Origin: CAMBDR01 sp046597185 | GTDB lineage: Bacteria > Pseudomonadota > Gammaproteobacteria > Burkholderiales > Burkholderiaceae_D | Length of the DNA stretch: 8,141 bases | NCBI GenBank assembly: GCA_046597185.1 | Contig: JBKJLF010000605.1 | Coordinates: 1-8,141, forward strand | Reading direction: 5' to 3' | Shown: positions 6,409-8,141 of the stretch, in pieces | Layout of the letters: each line of letters begins with the position of its first letter | Numbering within the stretch: the stretch's first letter is position 1 | Notes under the pieces: generated by a model | Database searches by the model: none | Seen by the model: the letters and a program-made list of their open reading frames with translations, nothing else | What the model was told of the DNA's origin: nothing | Made by a program: the position numbers and the translations under genes

Positions 6409-6434
6409 AGTTGGAAGTATGCCTGATTCCAACT
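6409..6434. repeat. Perfect 8-bp inverted repeat in the dacB-GGDEF gap
   Basis: AGTTGGAA (6409-6416) and TTCCAACT (6427-6434) are exact reverse complements around a 10-base loop. On the minus strand the dyad starts about 25 bases before the diguanylate cyclase start. No T run follows it on either strand, so it is not a standard intrinsic terminator. An operator or a leader hairpin that covers the initiation region is possible. Confidence 0.55.
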
Positions 6435-6488
6435 GAATTTACCCTTATCAATGTGGTAAAGAGCGGACAAATTCATGATATTGTTGCG

Positions 6489-7970
6489 CTACCAATTTTC
6501 AATTATAAATTGCAATAATAAGTCGTGAACTTTTTGGCCTTGATCGGCATGCTCGTGATTAATTATTGCTACGATTACATAAATCTTGCCAGAGCGCGCT
6601 CGTACATAGCCAGCGATGGAGCGCACATCGTGTAGCGTACCTGTTTTGATATGGGCTTGTCCTGCGGTATTATTTTGCTTCAGGCGGCGGCGCATGGTGC
6701 CGTCATACCCTGCCACGGGGAGTGCGGCGACCAATTCGGGCATAAATGGCGAGTGCCAGGCATGGAGCAGAATCTTGCCTAGCTCGCGCGCGCTGATGCG
6801 TTCAAGCTTGGACAGGCCCGATCCATTTTCCAGCACCAGGGTTTTGGCATCCAGTTTTTGCTCAAGCAGCCATTGGCGGATCACTTCTGCACCTTGTTGT
6901 GGCGTGCTATTGTTAATGTTGTTTCTTTCATTATTTTCTGTGCGCTTGCCGAGGGTGCCAAGCAGCAATAGCAACTGGCGCGCCATGACGTTGTTGCTAA
7001 ATTTATTGGTGTCGCGCAAAATTTCTGTCAGGCTGGGTGAATCCCATTGGCCAATCAATTGTGGGCTACTGCGGGCGAGGATGTCGGTTAATTTGCCATC
7101 CATGACCAGTCCGCCAAAGGTGCCGCCCAACTCGCGCCACAAGGCACGAAACAGTGCCCCGGCGTATTGGTTGGCGCTTAAGCCATGAGGGTGGATGGAC
7201 CAGCTTTGGGTGCCGCAGCTGGCCGGATAATTGCCTTGAATGCTTAAGTTCGGGCCTTTCCAAACCAGCGTCAGTTCATCTTTCCACTCGCCGCAAGCAC
7301 CGCTGCCAAGTTGTGGTGGGGTAATTTCCACCCCTTCCAGTGGTGGTTCGCTTTGGATGCGCACCTGCGCTATATCAGGGACAAGGCGCAGCTGAAGCGA
7401 TTTAAAGTTGAGCAGCAAGGCGTCTGGCCCGACATTATAGGGATGGCTGGGTTCGCCATCAAATTCGTCCCCCTTGGTTTCGGCTATTTGAAACAGGCTG
7501 CGGTCGATGATGAGGTGGCCTTGAATCTCTTGCAAACCTTGTTGCCGCAATTGACGCAGAAACAGCCAGAAATTTTCATACACCAGTTTCGGGTCGCCGC
7601 CGCCCTGCAAAATCAAATCCCCCTTCAGAATGCCGTTGACGATGGGTGCGGTGACATAAGCCCTGGTTTGCCAGCGCTGGGCCGGGCCAAACAAATCCAG
7701 TGCTGCGGCGCTGGTGACCAGTTTCATGATCGAAGCGGGCGACATTGGCACTTGCGCGTTGACGCTGATTTTGCCAGACTTTGGCGCGGCGCTGTTGCTT
7801 TTTGCATTGACTTCTGAAACCCAGGTGGACATGGCGCTGGCCGGGATTTTGGCTTCTATCAAAGCCTGTTGCACCGGTTTTGGCAGCGCCTGGGCTTGCG
7901 TCAGGTTGGGTGAGAGGCAGAGCCAGAACAGGGCGGTAAGGGTAGTGTGCAAGCGCGGTAGATTGGACAT
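6489..7970 (-). CDS. dacB: D-alanyl-D-alanine carboxypeptidase/endopeptidase, DacB/PBP4 type (peptidase family S13)
   Basis: A 493-residue secreted penicillin-binding protein that trims D-Ala or cleaves cross-links in periplasmic peptidoglycan. The three active-site motifs are present: SxxK as SIMK (S80-K83), SxN as SNN (325-327) and KTG (442-444, followed by TLHDVRSIAGY). A large insert between SxxK and SxN (about 100-310) is typical of family S13. Two Cys (C226 and C252) could form a disulfide in the periplasm. The N-terminus is a good signal peptide: MSNLPRLHTT, a hydrophobic core TALFWLCL, then an AQA site before LP (cleavage near residue 28). This sets the start at 7970. A longer frame opens with GTG at 8078 but would put 36 polar residues ahead of the signal peptide. 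The Shine-Dalgarno is weak (TTGAG). It converges neither with nor overlaps any gene and precedes the GGDEF gene on the same strand. Confidence 0.95.
   Translation of the reverse strand: MSNLPRLHTTLTALFWLCLSPNLTQAQALPKPVQQALIEAKIPASAMSTWVSEVNAKSNSAAPKSGKISVNAQVPMSPASIMKLVTSAAALDLFGPAQRWQTRAYVTAPIVNGILKGDLILQGGGDPKLVYENFWLFLRQLRQQGLQEIQGHLIIDRSLFQIAETKGDEFDGEPSHPYNVGPDALLLNFKSLQLRLVPDIAQVRIQSEPPLEGVEITPPQLGSGACGEWKDELTLVWKGPNLSIQGNYPASCGTQSWSIHPHGLSANQYAGALFRALWRELGGTFGGLVMDGKLTDILARSSPQLIGQWDSPSLTEILRDTNKFSNNVMARQLLLLLGTLGKRTENNERNNINNSTPQQGAEVIRQWLLEQKLDAKTLVLENGSGLSKLERISARELGKILLHAWHSPFMPELVAALPVAGYDGTMRRRLKQNNTAGQAHIKTGTLHDVRSIAGYVRARSGKIYVIVAIINHEHADQGQKVHDLLLQFIIENW
6502..6529 (-). promoter_or_regulatory. 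Candidate promoter for the GGDEF gene, inside the 3' end of dacB
   Basis: On the minus strand TTCACG (6529-6524) and a perfect TATAAT (6507-6502) are 16 bp apart. This lies in the last codons of dacB and would give a leader of about 115 bases carrying the 8-bp inverted repeat. The -35 matches only four of six bases, and the AT-rich context makes chance matches easy. Confidence 0.35.
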
Positions 7971-8001
7971 GGATGGCTCAAGTTGAAGCAGTGGATGGGT
8001 G

Positions 8002-8010
8002 ATTATCGCA
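8002..8010 (-). promoter_or_regulatory. Candidate extended -10 element for dacB
   Basis: On the minus strand TGC directly precedes GATAAT, which fits an extended -10 (TGn then five of six consensus bases). It would start transcription near 7994, about 25 bases before the preferred ATG. No good -35 is visible at the right distance, which is tolerated for extended -10 promoters. Confidence 0.35.
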
Positions 8011-8097
8011 TTAGACTGGCAAGCCATGACGATGTGTGTTTGATTTTCTCTTTGATGTAGATACATTTGTTGAAACACTTGGCCGGATCGGTTAAAC

Positions 8098-8115
8098 TAA
8101 GTCAGTGCTGACTTA
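8098..8115. promoter_or_regulatory. 18-bp palindrome, probable operator
   Basis: TAAGTCAG (8098-8105) and CTGACTTA (8108-8115) are exact reverse complements around a 2-base centre (TG). Compact perfect dyads of this size are typical binding sites for dimeric TetR- or MarR-type repressors. Weak promoter-like hexamers on the plus strand (TTAAAC at 8092-8097 and TATTTA at 8114-8119) would put the palindrome in the spacer. A GGGGGA run (8130-8135) six or so bases before the right edge looks like a ribosome binding site, so a plus-strand gene may start just beyond the window. That last point is inference. Confidence 0.6.
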
Positions 8116-8141
8116 TTTAATTAATTAATGGGGGACTTATC

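Noticed and set aside
6165..6476. A 103-residue minus-strand ORF that begins before the GGDEF gene and overlaps it
   Set aside because: It is out of frame with the diguanylate cyclase, its overlapping part is only a frame-shifted reading of that gene, and the product resembles no family I know.
7311..7817. A 168-residue plus-strand ORF opposite dacB
   Set aside because: It lies wholly inside the strongly supported dacB gene on the other strand and has no recognisable domain.

Overview
The window looks like chromosomal DNA of a Gram-negative proteobacterium, most likely a betaproteobacterium of moderate GC content. The reasons are a periplasmic DacB-type peptidase with a signal peptide, a DbpA helicase with its rRNA-binding tail, a PAAR spike protein of the type VI secretion kind, and a GGDEF enzyme. 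The finer placement (for example Oxalobacteraceae) is an inference from overall protein character and was not tested.

Layout. Bases 2-184 hold the C-terminal end of a probable IS1380/IS4-like transposase cut by the left edge. A gene-free, AT-rich stretch (185-513) follows, with a perfect 12-bp inverted repeat. Five genes then run on the plus strand: two tandem citrate synthase-fold proteins 2 bp apart (514-1329 and 1332-2162), a PhzF-family isomerase-like enzyme (2239-3120), a PAAR spike-tip protein (3152-3430) and a small DUF1653 protein (3477-3719). The last one ends in a four-copy 11-bp tandem repeat. A good sigma70-type promoter (3762-3788) separates them from dbpA (3872-5290). Two minus-strand genes face dbpA: a diguanylate cyclase (5333-6382) and, upstream of it, a DacB/PBP4-type D-alanyl-D-alanine carboxypeptidase (6489-7970). 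The right edge holds an 18-bp palindrome between dacB and whatever lies beyond the window.

How the genes relate. Only the citrate synthase-like pair is clearly one functional unit (2-bp gap, second ribosome binding site inside the first gene, same fold). The PhzF, PAAR and DUF1653 genes are close enough to be co-transcribed but share no evident pathway. DbpA (50S ribosome assembly), DacB (peptidoglycan) and the diguanylate cyclase (c-di-GMP) are housekeeping or signalling genes. The least ordinary item is the citrate synthase-like pair: by my by-eye alignment neither member keeps the usual catalytic His/His/Asp set, which suggests a changed chemistry, a shared active site or a non-catalytic role. 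I saw no CRISPR array, tRNA or rRNA.
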